Source: Fluviicola sp. (GTDB lineage Bacteria > Bacteroidota > Bacteroidia > Flavobacteriales_D > Crocinitomicaceae). From it: DNA of 64,000 nt. Position numbers and translations under genes: made by a program. Location of the stretch: the NCBI RefSeq assembly GCF_029266855.1, contig NZ_JAQSWB010000005.1, positions 209,140-273,139 of the forward strand, read 5' to 3'. Of the stretch, positions 52,040-60,310 are shown piece by piece; position 1 is the first letter of the stretch, and each line of letters opens with the position of its first letter. The notes under the pieces are model-generated. The model did no database searches and was not told where the DNA came from. It saw only the letters and a list, made by a program, of their open reading frames with translations.

Positions 52040-52449
52040 TTCAGGTTTATGTTCTTGAAAACTGTACGGCATTCACATGTCCCCCCACCTTTTTTGTTTT
52101 TGCTTACTTCGGTAAATACGTAGTTTGCAACACTGTTCAGGTCTTTATTCACCGTTAGTAAAGTGTCTTCAGCACGACCACTGATGGAATCTGCATACAT
52201 TCTGCACGGACTGAACTGAGACATGTTTTTATGTCCGTTTCTTTCAAGGATAATCGTTTCACTTTTTCTTGCAACAAAGAAACTATCTACAGTGAAGAAG
52301 ACGGTTGCTACAGAATCTGCCCGTTGATATACTTTCACCCAAACATCATAATCGGAATCATTTTGGATGACTTGGTTGTATTTCACACTTGGATCCTTAC
52401 ATGCAGCAAGAATTAAAAGAAGGGTGATGAAAGGCAGGATTTTCTTCAT
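52036..52449 (-). CDS. Small lipoprotein, unknown
   Basis: 137 residues with a lipobox signal ('LPFITLLLILAACKD', anchor Cys about 17). The mature domain includes 'NDSDYDVWVKVYQRADSVAT' and 'SETIILERNGHKNM' and ends with two cysteines (GGTCECRT). I recognise no family. It has a good promoter of its own, and its stop overlaps the stop region of the HxlR gene. Confidence 0.75.
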   Translation of the reverse strand: MKKILPFITLLLILAACKDPSVKYNQVIQNDSDYDVWVKVYQRADSVATVFFTVDSFFVARKSETIILERNGHKNMSQFSPCRMYADSISGRAEDTLLTVNKDLNSVANYVFTEVSKNKKGGGTCECRTVFKNINLN

Positions 52450-52453
52450 GATC

Positions 52454-52485
52454 CAAAGGTATGAAATTCAGGGAATAGAATCCAA
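52454..52485 (-). promoter_or_regulatory. Promoter of the small lipoprotein (near-leaderless)
   Basis: On the minus strand TTG (52483-52485), 21-nt spacer, TACCTTTG (52454-52461). The -7 element ends 4 nt before the ATG at 52449. Confidence 0.65.
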
Positions 52486-52565
52486 CAATTAATTAAAACA
52501 CTTTGATGCTACAGGGCTAACAGACACAACTTGTCACGCCGGGATGAGTTGTCTTTGCGTCTTTT

Positions 52566-54287
52566 TTAGAAGCGGATAGTTACGCCGACCATAGCCTGAA
52601 AACCTTGAGTCGGGTAATTGTACCATCTTTTGTAACGCTGAGCAGCTACATTGTTCAGGTTAATGAATCCCGAAACGCGTTTGTTATAACGGTATTCCAG
52701 GCCAATATTTGCATCTGCGAGGAAACCAAGTTTCAAAGCGTATTGATTGTTTTCTTCCAAAACATCTTCTCCCGGACCAAATACCTTCGCTCTTCTTCCC
52801 CCTTCCAGGTTTGCATCAATGGTTAGAATGAATTTGTCGTACAAGTTGTAAGTTCCTCGCAAAATCACTTGAAATTGCGGTAAGTTCCAGGCAAAAATAT
52901 TGTTCTTTGCATTGTAAGAATAGTATCTTCCGATGACATCGATTTTTACTTTTTCTTTCAACTGGTAGTAGATAGATCCTTCCAATTTGGTAATGTTCAT
53001 GGTATCATAGATCACAGCGAATCTGTTTCCACCTGAATAAGTTGTATCGGTTACAAAAAGTGCTTTGTTTTTAACATGTGAAAAACTTGCAAAGACATTG
53101 AATCCGATCCGTTTGGATAAAGTTCCTTTAATCCCAATGTATCCGTCTGCTGCCTTGTGTTCATTTAGCAGGGAAACATTAGAAAGAGAGAATTCGTTTT
53201 CGTCCGTAATGCGTTTGAAGGTTTGCTGTGTCAAACCACCCGCCACTCCGGCATAAGGAATCAGGATATCATTGAACAGGGAATATTTTACTTCAGCTAT
53301 GGGATAAAGGTACACTTTGCTCTTAGTTCCGATGCTGGCAGTCAAATCTACCCCGATCTTTGCTTTCAGTTTCAGATTCTTTGAATAAGTACTGATACTC
53401 GGACGTAAGCTGATAATAGTGTTTTTTCCTTCCAAACCGGTATTCAGGAACCCTGGCATGGTATCGTTCATGACACCATATTTATAGGAGTTGTGAAGAA
53501 TATCGAGATCAGCGGCAAAAATTTCAGCCCCCCATTTGTATTCGGCTCCGGTACGGATAGCAAAGAAATTCTCGCGGGCATTCCAATCCTTCAGCGAATC
53601 TGCCTTTGGTTTTTTATCATTGAAATGACGGTATTCCATTCCGATCTTCCAATTTAAGCCCAAACTATCGTGTGCGTGAGAATTGAAACCACCCTTTAAA
53701 CCAAAGGTATTGAAGCGCTGGGCAATGCTGTCCTTATCTGCATCTTCATTGGGGAAACCATAGAAGTGAAGTCCCTGGTTCTTGTAATACGATTCTATAT
53801 CCCAGCTGTATTTCTTTTCATTTACACCTACAAATCCCCGAATGTTGGTTCGGTCGAAATTTGCCGGAGCTACATTTCTCATTTTCCCGAAAGAACTTAA
53901 ATGATGCAAATGTCCACCGTAATTCATTTTTCTGCTGCGACCGTTATTGTAGTAAATTTCAGCCAGGGGCATAAGCAAAGAACCGATCCCGATGCGAGCA
54001 TATCCGTTATATAATTGCGGCAGTTTTTGTTGCAGGTTTACTTTTGCCGGTTCGATCTTCGGAATTTCAAAGGTAGGTTCATAATTGATCGAAAGCAGGG
54101 GATAAGAAGTTGATGGAATAGGAAAAACCGTATCCAAAATTTTGGGCTGGGAATTCAAACGATGCGCATCTTCAACCGATCTGTTTCCGGAAGCATTAAT
54201 AATAATATCATTTTGCCCGAAAACTGTTGAAAATGATCCGATCAATACCGCACCTATAAGTGTTAATATGTGTGTAACTCTTCTCAT
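52566..54287 (-). CDS. Outer-membrane beta-barrel protein
   Basis: 573 residues with a signal peptide (…LIGAVLIGSFSTVFGQ). A short N-terminal region without a TonB plug ('SGNRSVEDAHRL') is followed by many alternating amphipathic strands (e.g. 'GYARIGIGSLLMPLAEIYYN', 'VKIDVIGRYYSYNAKNNIF'), ending in 'QAMVGVTIRF' with the C-terminal Phe typical of barrels. It resembles TonB-receptor-like barrels of Bacteroidota without an obvious plug. The start overlaps the stop of the upstream TPR gene (TAATG), so translation is coupled; the two products probably act together in the envelope. Confidence 0.85.
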   Translation of the reverse strand: MRRVTHILTLIGAVLIGSFSTVFGQNDIIINASGNRSVEDAHRLNSQPKILDTVFPIPSTSYPLLSINYEPTFEIPKIEPAKVNLQQKLPQLYNGYARIGIGSLLMPLAEIYYNNGRSRKMNYGGHLHHLSSFGKMRNVAPANFDRTNIRGFVGVNEKKYSWDIESYYKNQGLHFYGFPNEDADKDSIAQRFNTFGLKGGFNSHAHDSLGLNWKIGMEYRHFNDKKPKADSLKDWNARENFFAIRTGAEYKWGAEIFAADLDILHNSYKYGVMNDTMPGFLNTGLEGKNTIISLRPSISTYSKNLKLKAKIGVDLTASIGTKSKVYLYPIAEVKYSLFNDILIPYAGVAGGLTQQTFKRITDENEFSLSNVSLLNEHKAADGYIGIKGTLSKRIGFNVFASFSHVKNKALFVTDTTYSGGNRFAVIYDTMNITKLEGSIYYQLKEKVKIDVIGRYYSYNAKNNIFAWNLPQFQVILRGTYNLYDKFILTIDANLEGGRRAKVFGPGEDVLEENNQYALKLGFLADANIGLEYRYNKRVSGFINLNNVAAQRYKRWYNYPTQGFQAMVGVTIRF

Positions 54288-57200
54288 TATTTCCCGGTTT
54301 TTTCATCCACTTCAATTACCGTAGGCTCGCTCGGATTGGTCAAAGTTTTTGGTTGTGTTTTCAATTGCATAATCTCATTGTACAATTCACTTGCTTCCTG
54401 CAATACGCCATCATCTTTTACCGGATAATGGTCGATCACGGATTTGATCGTGTTTTCAGCCTGGAAGAGGTCTTTTTTCTGAAGCAGTACTTTTGTTTGA
54501 AGGATTAACCCTTTTGCTATCCAGTAATCATAACCCGGTTTCATTTTAAGCAATTCGCGGATCAGGGTTTCTGTTTTGGTATAATCTGCCTGTTCAAAAG
54601 CATTCAATGCCAGGGTATATTTGGATTCTGCTCCCCAAACGGTTGTAGTGTTTTTGATCACATAATCCAAAGACAACTGTGCTTCTGCATATCTTTTTTC
54701 TTTTGAAAGCGAAATTCCTTTGATGTATTCGGCCTCCAATTTCAATTGTGTAGTTTGCTGAACTCCCAATACCTTTTGAGCGTATTCAACCGCATTTGCA
54801 TAATTTTCCAGTAAGAAATGACAACGCATCAACCCTATCCGTGCATTATTCAGGTATTCCGGATTGGAACTGGTTTCTTCCGTACGTTTATAGTAAGGAA
54901 GAGCAGCTTCTTTTTGATTTCCATTGAATAAGAACTTAGCAGTCCGGACTGAAGCCAATTCTGTATAATCATCGTTCGGACCGGCCAGTGTAATTTGGTA
55001 AATAGCAACCGCTTCGGCTTCTTTCTTCAGGCGATATAAAGCATCTGCTTTTTGATTCATTGCATCGCGGTAGAATTTACCATTCGGATATTTATTCAGG
55101 TATTTATCAAATTCTGCAATAGCAGCATTCCATTCTGATTTTTCGTAGAGATCAAACCCAAGACGGTAATACTCATCTTCCACCTGGGTTGCAATTGAAT
55201 CGGCGCAGCTGTATTTTCCGGCCATAGTCTCGATCTTGTTCAGTAGGCGTTGTGCACGGTATACCGCCGCCAAAGAAGTTACTTCCCGCTCACAGATCGT
55301 GTCACTAATTGTGAACTCGTTCAATACTTTTGTATAAAACGTTTCTGCCTGGTTGAAGTTATTGCGCTTGAAAGCGATATCACCTAAATAATGATACGCA
55401 TCTTTTACGATATTGCTGGTCGGATAATCGGAAATGATCTGTTTATAATACCGTTCCGATTTATCCAAATTGTCCATTTCAAAGTAAGCGCGTGCGATAT
55501 CCGAAATAGCGCGCTGCATGTACCTGGATTTCGGATAATTATTGATGAGGTCAGCTAAGCTCTGTACCCGTTCCTCTTTCCTGTTCATAAAGTTATAGGT
55601 ACGGGACATGTAATAAAGCGCCTGGTCGTCATAACCGACTTTCAGATTGTAAGCAGCTTTGTAATTATCGATTGCCAGCTGGTTGATCGTATTATCAGCA
55701 GTTGTGTTTCGGTAATACTCATCAGCCAAACGCATGTGTGCATCCGCTTTTTTAACCAAATCAAGCAAGTTAGGCTGCTTCAGATAATCGCGGAAAGTTT
55801 CCTGGGTCTTCGGATAGTCTTTCAATGCCAGATAAGCGTAGCCTTTATTGTAGACCGCATCATTTCTCAACCCGCTAAGCTGAGAACCTGCCATTCCCAT
55901 AAACTGGTTGTATTTCTTAATAGCTTCCGAATAATTTTTTAAATAGAATTCTGCATCCGCGCTCCAGTATACTGCTTTGGCACTGATCTCAGGACTGATC
56001 GGATATTTGTCTACCAATTCGAATGCACTTATGGCGTTTTTGTATTCCGATTTTTGGAATAATTCAACTCCGCGGTTGAAAGCGATTAATTGGTAAGCAG
56101 ACTTCAGCTTAATGTCTTTGCTGGTCAATTGATCCAAAGATTCAAGGGCTTTTTGATAATTCTTGGTCGAAGTGTATACATTCACCAGGTACTGGTAAAT
56201 GACTTGTTTGCGTTTTGAATCCGGGTATTTTTCAAGGTACAGATTGAAGGCCTCAACGGCTTCGTCGTAAGCATTCATATCCAATTTGTAGGAGAGCAAA
56301 GCATAGTTATACAAGGCATCTTCCTGGATCATTTTGTCCATGTCGAGTTGACTTGCCGCTTCGAAAGCCGTACGAGCATAAACCAGTTCACCCAGGTTGG
56401 TGTAACATTCACCCGCGTGGTAAAGGGCAATCTGGCCCAGAACATCTTTCTCCCGAGCTACCCTGTCGAAGTATTTAACCGCTTTGGTGCAATTGGATGT
56501 TCGCGAATAAGCCAAAGCGAGCGCATAATCATCGTCACGCGTGGTATTTGATTTCGAATTATACAATTCCAGGTAGGGAAGGGCCTCGTCATACTTCTCC
56601 AGGTGGAAATAACTGTCCCCGATAATATGGCTGATTTCCACTTGTTCAGCAGGTTTCAGGCTATCCACCTTACTCGGAGCGAAATCTACAACTTCCTGGT
56701 ATTTGTGCTGGATATAGTAAATCTGGGTAATGTAGTAAGGAACTACCCGGTTGAAACGGTTGTCGGTCAATAGTTTTTCAAAGCCTTCCAGAGCTGCCTG
56801 ATAGGAGCTATCCAAATAACAAATATGTGAGTAGTAATACAAACTTGGTGCTCCGTACTGACTGCTTGAATCTTTTACTTCGTAGAAAGCCAGTTTCGAT
56901 TCTGGATAATTCTTCTCATCAAAGTAAGCATAACCCAATTTGAAGTAATATTCTTCCTGGTTTTCCTTGTCGACCGTGGATCTGTTTAACTCTTTGAAGT
57001 ACTGAATGGATCTTTTGTAGTCCTTTTTTTGATAGTAATAACGGCCTATCTGGAATAGAATATTGCTCCGGTAAATGCTTTCAGGGTATTCGCGGTTGAA
57101 GGTTTCGAGCAGATCGATCGCATCGTTATTGAAAAGTTCCAATGCGGAAAGTCCTTCGTAATACAGGGCTTTTATATAGTATGAATCGTTCCTGGAACCC

Positions 57201-57373
57201 TTGTAATCGTTGATAAACAAGCGGAATTCCTTGCGTGCTGCACTGTATTGTTCTTTCTCAAACAAATCTTCTGCTTTGTAGAATCCACTGAGAGGAGAAT
57301 GATACTTCTCGCTCACTTGGGACCATGCCGAAGAGCTTGCAACAAGTAGAAAAAGGAAAATAATAAAACGCAT
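54287..57373 (-). CDS. Large periplasmic TPR protein
   Basis: 1028 residues with a signal peptide (MRFIIFLFLLVASSSAWSQ). Nearly the whole protein is TPR-like helical repeats (e.g. 'AEDLFEKEQYSAARKEFRLF', 'YFKLGYAYFDEKNYPESKLA', 'VYNKGYAYLALKDYPKTQET', 'DAYHYLGDIAFKRNNFNQAE'), then a Pro-rich tail. Such solenoids act as scaffolds or chaperones. It is translationally coupled to the following outer-membrane barrel and divergent from an ftsE-like gene, which suggests an envelope or cell-division role. It is not the SprE/PorW lipoprotein: there is no lipobox. Confidence 0.88.
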   Translation of the reverse strand: MRFIIFLFLLVASSSAWSQVSEKYHSPLSGFYKAEDLFEKEQYSAARKEFRLFINDYKGSRNDSYYIKALYYEGLSALELFNNDAIDLLETFNREYPESIYRSNILFQIGRYYYQKKDYKRSIQYFKELNRSTVDKENQEEYYFKLGYAYFDEKNYPESKLAFYEVKDSSSQYGAPSLYYYSHICYLDSSYQAALEGFEKLLTDNRFNRVVPYYITQIYYIQHKYQEVVDFAPSKVDSLKPAEQVEISHIIGDSYFHLEKYDEALPYLELYNSKSNTTRDDDYALALAYSRTSNCTKAVKYFDRVAREKDVLGQIALYHAGECYTNLGELVYARTAFEAASQLDMDKMIQEDALYNYALLSYKLDMNAYDEAVEAFNLYLEKYPDSKRKQVIYQYLVNVYTSTKNYQKALESLDQLTSKDIKLKSAYQLIAFNRGVELFQKSEYKNAISAFELVDKYPISPEISAKAVYWSADAEFYLKNYSEAIKKYNQFMGMAGSQLSGLRNDAVYNKGYAYLALKDYPKTQETFRDYLKQPNLLDLVKKADAHMRLADEYYRNTTADNTINQLAIDNYKAAYNLKVGYDDQALYYMSRTYNFMNRKEERVQSLADLINNYPKSRYMQRAISDIARAYFEMDNLDKSERYYKQIISDYPTSNIVKDAYHYLGDIAFKRNNFNQAETFYTKVLNEFTISDTICEREVTSLAAVYRAQRLLNKIETMAGKYSCADSIATQVEDEYYRLGFDLYEKSEWNAAIAEFDKYLNKYPNGKFYRDAMNQKADALYRLKKEAEAVAIYQITLAGPNDDYTELASVRTAKFLFNGNQKEAALPYYKRTEETSSNPEYLNNARIGLMRCHFLLENYANAVEYAQKVLGVQQTTQLKLEAEYIKGISLSKEKRYAEAQLSLDYVIKNTTTVWGAESKYTLALNAFEQADYTKTETLIRELLKMKPGYDYWIAKGLILQTKVLLQKKDLFQAENTIKSVIDHYPVKDDGVLQEASELYNEIMQLKTQPKTLTNPSEPTVIEVDEKTGK

Positions 57374-57530
57374 TACAACTATTTTAAGATAGTAAAATTA
57401 AGTAGTACGCGAGGGAGAAAGGGCTGGTGCGCTTAAAAGTTTTAAACGTATAACTGTTAAGAGATAATCTCGTTACACTTTAAAAACCTTAATTGGAATC
57501 CTCAATTTTACATCAGCAAACTCAAAAGAG

Positions 57531-58241
57531 GTGGAGAAAGTTATTCGGATTCAAAACGGACGAATTGATCAATTAGGTCAAACGGTTCTTGATAACATCA
57601 ATTTCGAGGTGGAATCAGATGAATTGGTTTTTTTGATTGGAAAAACGGGTTCAGGGAAAAGCAGTTTACTGAAAGTGCTTTACGGGGAATTGGAACTGAG
57701 TGATGGCTCCGGTTCAATCGTGGAGTACGATTTGAAGAAGCTTTCCAAGAGACAGATTCCCAATCTACGCAGAAAGCTGGGTGTTGTTTTCCAGGATTTC
57801 CAATTGTTATCTGACCGTTCGATCAATGAGAACCTGCGTTTTGTGATGAGAGCTACCGGCTGGAAAGACAAACGTGAAATGGACCAGCGGATCCGGACGG
57901 TTTTATCCATGGTTGGCCTGGAAGGGAAAGAACACATCCAACCGCATCGTCTTTCAGGAGGAGAGCAGCAACGCGTGGCAATTGCCAGGGCATTGATCAA
58001 TCACCCGAAAGTAATCATTGCAGATGAGCCTACGGGAAACCTGGATCCGGAGACATCAACAGAAATCATGCACCTGATTGTTGCAGTGGCGAAAGAAGAA
58101 AAAGCTGCGGTTATTATGGCAACTCACGATATGTCTCTGATCGAGAAATTTCCGGGGAAAGTCTATAAAGTGGAAAACAGGGAACTGAAATCACTCGATA
58201 TGATGAATCGCTTTGATCCGTTTCAACCTTTATTTGATTAA
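57531..58241 (+). CDS. ftsE: FtsE-like ABC transporter ATPase
   Basis: 236 residues with all ABC ATPase motifs: Walker A 'LIGKTGSGKSSLLKVLYGEL' (about 36-50), Q-loop 'VVFQDFQLLSDRSINENL', signature 'LSGGEQQRVAIARALI' (about 140), Walker B 'VIIADEPTGNLDPETS' (about 162) and His switch 'AVIMATHDMSLI'. Highest resemblance is to FtsE, which with FtsX controls septal peptidoglycan hydrolases; a LolD-type ATPase is the alternative. No ftsX is adjacent. The start is GTG at 57531, with a purine-rich AAAAGAG upstream. Confidence 0.88.
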   Translation: MEKVIRIQNGRIDQLGQTVLDNINFEVESDELVFLIGKTGSGKSSLLKVLYGELELSDGSGSIVEYDLKKLSKRQIPNLRRKLGVVFQDFQLLSDRSINENLRFVMRATGWKDKREMDQRIRTVLSMVGLEGKEHIQPHRLSGGEQQRVAIARALINHPKVIIADEPTGNLDPETSTEIMHLIVAVAKEEKAAVIMATHDMSLIEKFPGKVYKVENRELKSLDMMNRFDPFQPLFD

Positions 58242-58258
58242 TTGTTCCCGGGTCAAAC

Positions 58259-58894
58259 CTATTTTGATTGAAGAACCGTTTGAATGGTTTCTTTAAAATG
58301 TTCAATTGGCTGTGCACCTGAAACAGCATATTTCCGGTCGAAAACAAAGAAGGGAACACCGCGCACCCCGATTTGCTGTGCTTCTGAAATATCATTTTTG
58401 ACAGCATTCGCAAATGCTGCTTCATCCTCTAAAACATCCTTTACATCCAAAGCATTCAAACCTGCTCCAACACTTAATTCCATTAATGTTGAAGGGTCAT
58501 TCAAATCTTTTCCTTCGGTAAAATATGCTTTGAAAAAAGTTTCTTCCATGGTATCACCCAATCCTTTGGTTTTGGCCAGCTGGATTAAGCGGTGTGCGGT
58601 AAGGGAATTCGAAATAACTGCTTTCTCGAAGTGATAATCCAGGCCTACCTCGGCTGCTCGGGCAACCACTCCTGCATGCATTTGCCTGGACTCTTCCACT
58701 GACATTCCTTTGCGCTCGGCAAGGTATTCGTAAACGTTTTTATCCGGTTGCGGTTCAATGGAAGGGTCAAGCTGAAAACTTTTCCATTCAATTTCAAACT
58801 GTTCATCCGGGAAAGCACTTAAAGCAGCTTCCAAATGTCTTTTTCCAATATAGCAAAACGGACACATGATATCCGACCAAACTTCGATTTTCAT
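58259..58894 (-). CDS. DsbA/FrnE-family thiol oxidoreductase
   Basis: 211 residues without a signal peptide (cytosolic). The thioredoxin-like active site 'DIMCPFCYIGKRHLEAAL' lies at residues 8-25 (CPFC). The helical insert and the cis-Pro region 'IGVRGVPFFVFDRKYAVSG' are typical of the DsbA/FrnE (2-hydroxychromene-2-carboxylate isomerase-like) family. FrnE-type proteins act as cytosolic disulfide oxidoreductases or chaperones. The ATG is only 4 nt from a TAACTTTG element. It is convergent with ftsE, with 17 nt between stops. Confidence 0.93.
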   Translation of the reverse strand: MKIEVWSDIMCPFCYIGKRHLEAALSAFPDEQFEIEWKSFQLDPSIEPQPDKNVYEYLAERKGMSVEESRQMHAGVVARAAEVGLDYHFEKAVISNSLTAHRLIQLAKTKGLGDTMEETFFKAYFTEGKDLNDPSTLMELSVGAGLNALDVKDVLEDEAAFANAVKNDISEAQQIGVRGVPFFVFDRKYAVSGAQPIEHFKETIQTVLQSK

Positions 58895-58898
58895 GCTA

Positions 58899-58906
58899 CA
58901 AAGTTA
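58899..58906 (-). promoter_or_regulatory. -7-like element 4 nt from the DsbA-like ATG
   Basis: TAACTTTG on the minus strand ends 4 nt before the start codon. No TTG at standard spacing is visible, so confidence is moderate. Confidence 0.4.
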
Positions 58907-58913
58907 CGTCAAT

Positions 58914-59606
58914 TTACCCTGGTAAGTAGAGGCTTAACAATTCTTGTGCTAGTTCCTCCTGGGAAACCTGGTTTATCGGATGTACCCACTCCGGGATCTC
59001 TTTATACTTTGCATTTGCAAGCAATTCCTGCACATTTACCGTTTCTTTCTTGGTCACCATGGTATCTTCCGAACCGCGCAATAAATGAACAGGGATTTGA
59101 ATGTGATGAAAATCATAGGGACGCAGAGAAGGTTTCTTCCCTAAAGTCAACATCATTTTCGCTGTTTTTTGAAGTACCGTTTTCCATTCGTTTTCGCCGT
59201 GAAGCGATTTCAGGTATGTGGCAAATGCCGGTACTTTTTCTTCTATTTTTTCTGCATTCAGCATTCCGGCTTCTTTCTCCGATCCTTCCGGATTCCAGTC
59301 GAATTTTGTTCCCAGGGTGACTACCTTTTCAAAGGTGTTTGCTTCGAAACTTTCCAATTTTAAAGCCACGTATCCTCCCATGCTGTAACCAAACACCAAG
59401 GGTTTGTGAATTTCATTCTTCTGCAAAAAGTCTTTCAGGTTTTGTGCAAAAAGCTCTATTGAATACTCTTCCTCCATTTTTGATTTCGAACCATGACCGT
59501 CAAAATCAACCGTATGAACATTGAAATGAGGAGTTAATTGTGGGATTAACGATTCGAATTGACTTTTAGCACCAAGCGCACCGTGAAGAATGATCAAGTT
59601 TTTCAT
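58914..59606 (-). CDS. Alpha/beta-hydrolase fold enzyme
   Basis: 230 residues from the ATG giving MKNLIILHGALGAK; the longer open frame upstream runs through hairpins and is not coding-like. Catalytic triad: nucleophile Ser in 'VFGYSMGGYVALKL' (about 73), Asp in 'LRGSEDTMV' (about 180) and His in 'EWVHPIN' (about 207). The oxyanion-hole 'LHGALG' is at the N-terminus. Likely a small esterase or C-C hydrolase (2-hydroxy-6-oxo-type fold) with unknown substrate. Two related hairpins lie just upstream. Confidence 0.92.
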   Translation of the reverse strand: MKNLIILHGALGAKSQFESLIPQLTPHFNVHTVDFDGHGSKSKMEEEYSIELFAQNLKDFLQKNEIHKPLVFGYSMGGYVALKLESFEANTFEKVVTLGTKFDWNPEGSEKEAGMLNAEKIEEKVPAFATYLKSLHGENEWKTVLQKTAKMMLTLGKKPSLRPYDFHHIQIPVHLLRGSEDTMVTKKETVNVQELLANAKYKEIPEWVHPINQVSQEELAQELLSLYLPG

Positions 59607-59623
59607 ACGCGAAGATAAGAAGA

Positions 59624-59659
59624 AATCCGTCCTCCTGATATAATTTCGGAAGACGGATT
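59624..59659 (-). terminator. Hairpin 1 upstream of the alpha/beta-hydrolase gene
   Basis: Stem AATCCGTC/GACGGATT (59624-59631 with 59652-59659), extended past a mismatch by 3 bp. On the minus strand it ends in GGATTTCTTCTT, a terminator-like T-rich tract, about 18 nt before the hydrolase ATG. Confidence 0.55.
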
Positions 59660-59711
59660 GCAATATGTTTGGTGAAAAGTTATTGTTTGATCCGAAGTTT
59701 CCCATTCTAAA

Positions 59712-59751
59712 AAATCCGCCTCCCAATCCAAAAGGACCGGAAGACGGATTT
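59712..59751 (-). terminator. Hairpin 2, a near copy of hairpin 1
   Basis: Stem AAATCCG/CGGATTT (59712-59718 with 59745-59751) plus 3 inner pairs; the right arm 'GGAAGACGGATT' is the same as in hairpin 1. On the minus strand it is followed by TTTTTT, a good terminator. Confidence 0.65.
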
Positions 59752-60033
59752 GGGCTTTGGTTTTGAGTTACAGCGCCCTTTTTTTCAGAGTTGGTTATTT
59801 ATAGTTTCCTTCGTTACAATTAGCTTGTAGCTATGGTTATCAGCCCAGTTTGTTTGCAAAAGTAAGGGAACATCAGGCAGTAATTTGCTCACATTGGTGT
59901 CCGGCAGGAGAGAGTTGGCAAGCGCGGGGATTTTTTAAGTAAGCGCTGTTTATTAAGAAGGGGCATCAGGCAAGCTGCCAATAGTTAGATATATCTATTA
60001 GATGTTAAAAACATATACAAACGTAACTATATC

Positions 60034-60108
60034 TATGCTTTATTTATGCTATATCTATGCTATATCTATGCTATATCTATGCTATATCTATGCTATATCT
60101 ACGTTATG
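60034..60108. repeat. 11-bp tandem repeat (TATGCTATATC), about 6.7 copies
   Basis: Five perfect copies of TATGCTATATC (60045-60099) are flanked by a degenerate one on the left (60034-60044) and one on the right merging into 'tacgttatgtc'. The 60002-60223 open frame across it is a by-product of the period (11 is not a multiple of 3) and is not a gene. Confidence 0.93.
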
Positions 60109-60300
60109 TCCCTCGGCATTCCGTCTTGTGAGACGGAGCCTCAGTCAAGATGGAGTACCTATGCTTCAACTACGTTATGTCCCTCGGCTTTTCCGTCTTG
60201 ACCAAAGCAGATCAAACAAATGATCGCTTCGGATCGAGTGGAGACAGAGCCTTCCGCCTCGGCGGACTAGCGCTGTCCTTCGGCTATTCTGTCTTGTGAT
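60099..60300. repeat. Degenerate direct repeats with a hairpin
   Basis: 'Ctacgttatgtccctcggc' recurs at 60099 and 60169, each followed by 'ccgtcttg', and a third variant lies near 60272-60298. 'Gagac(g/a)gagcct' occurs at 60129 and 60240. CCGTCT/AGACGG (60121-60126 with 60131-60136) is a perfect 6-bp hairpin with a TGTG loop. Confidence 0.6.
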
Positions 60301-60310
60301 ATTAAGTTAC

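Larger units (their letters stand above)
59607..60310. other. Gene-free, structure-rich intergenic region
   Basis: About 700 bases without a credible gene. It holds two related hairpins (59624-59659, 59712-59751), an 11-bp tandem repeat (60034-60108), and a block of degenerate 'tccctcggc…ccgtcttg' copies with a hairpin (60099-60300). The remainder (59760-60030) shows nothing I can name. Confidence 0.7.

Noticed and set aside
60034..60108. Short regular repeats as a possible CRISPR array
   Set aside because: Units are contiguous 11-mers without unique spacers; no cas genes anywhere in the window.
60002..60223. 73-codon frame with repeated 'MLYLCYIYAIS' peptide
   Set aside because: Created by the 11-bp tandem repeat, which cycles through frames; no RBS and no conserved domain.
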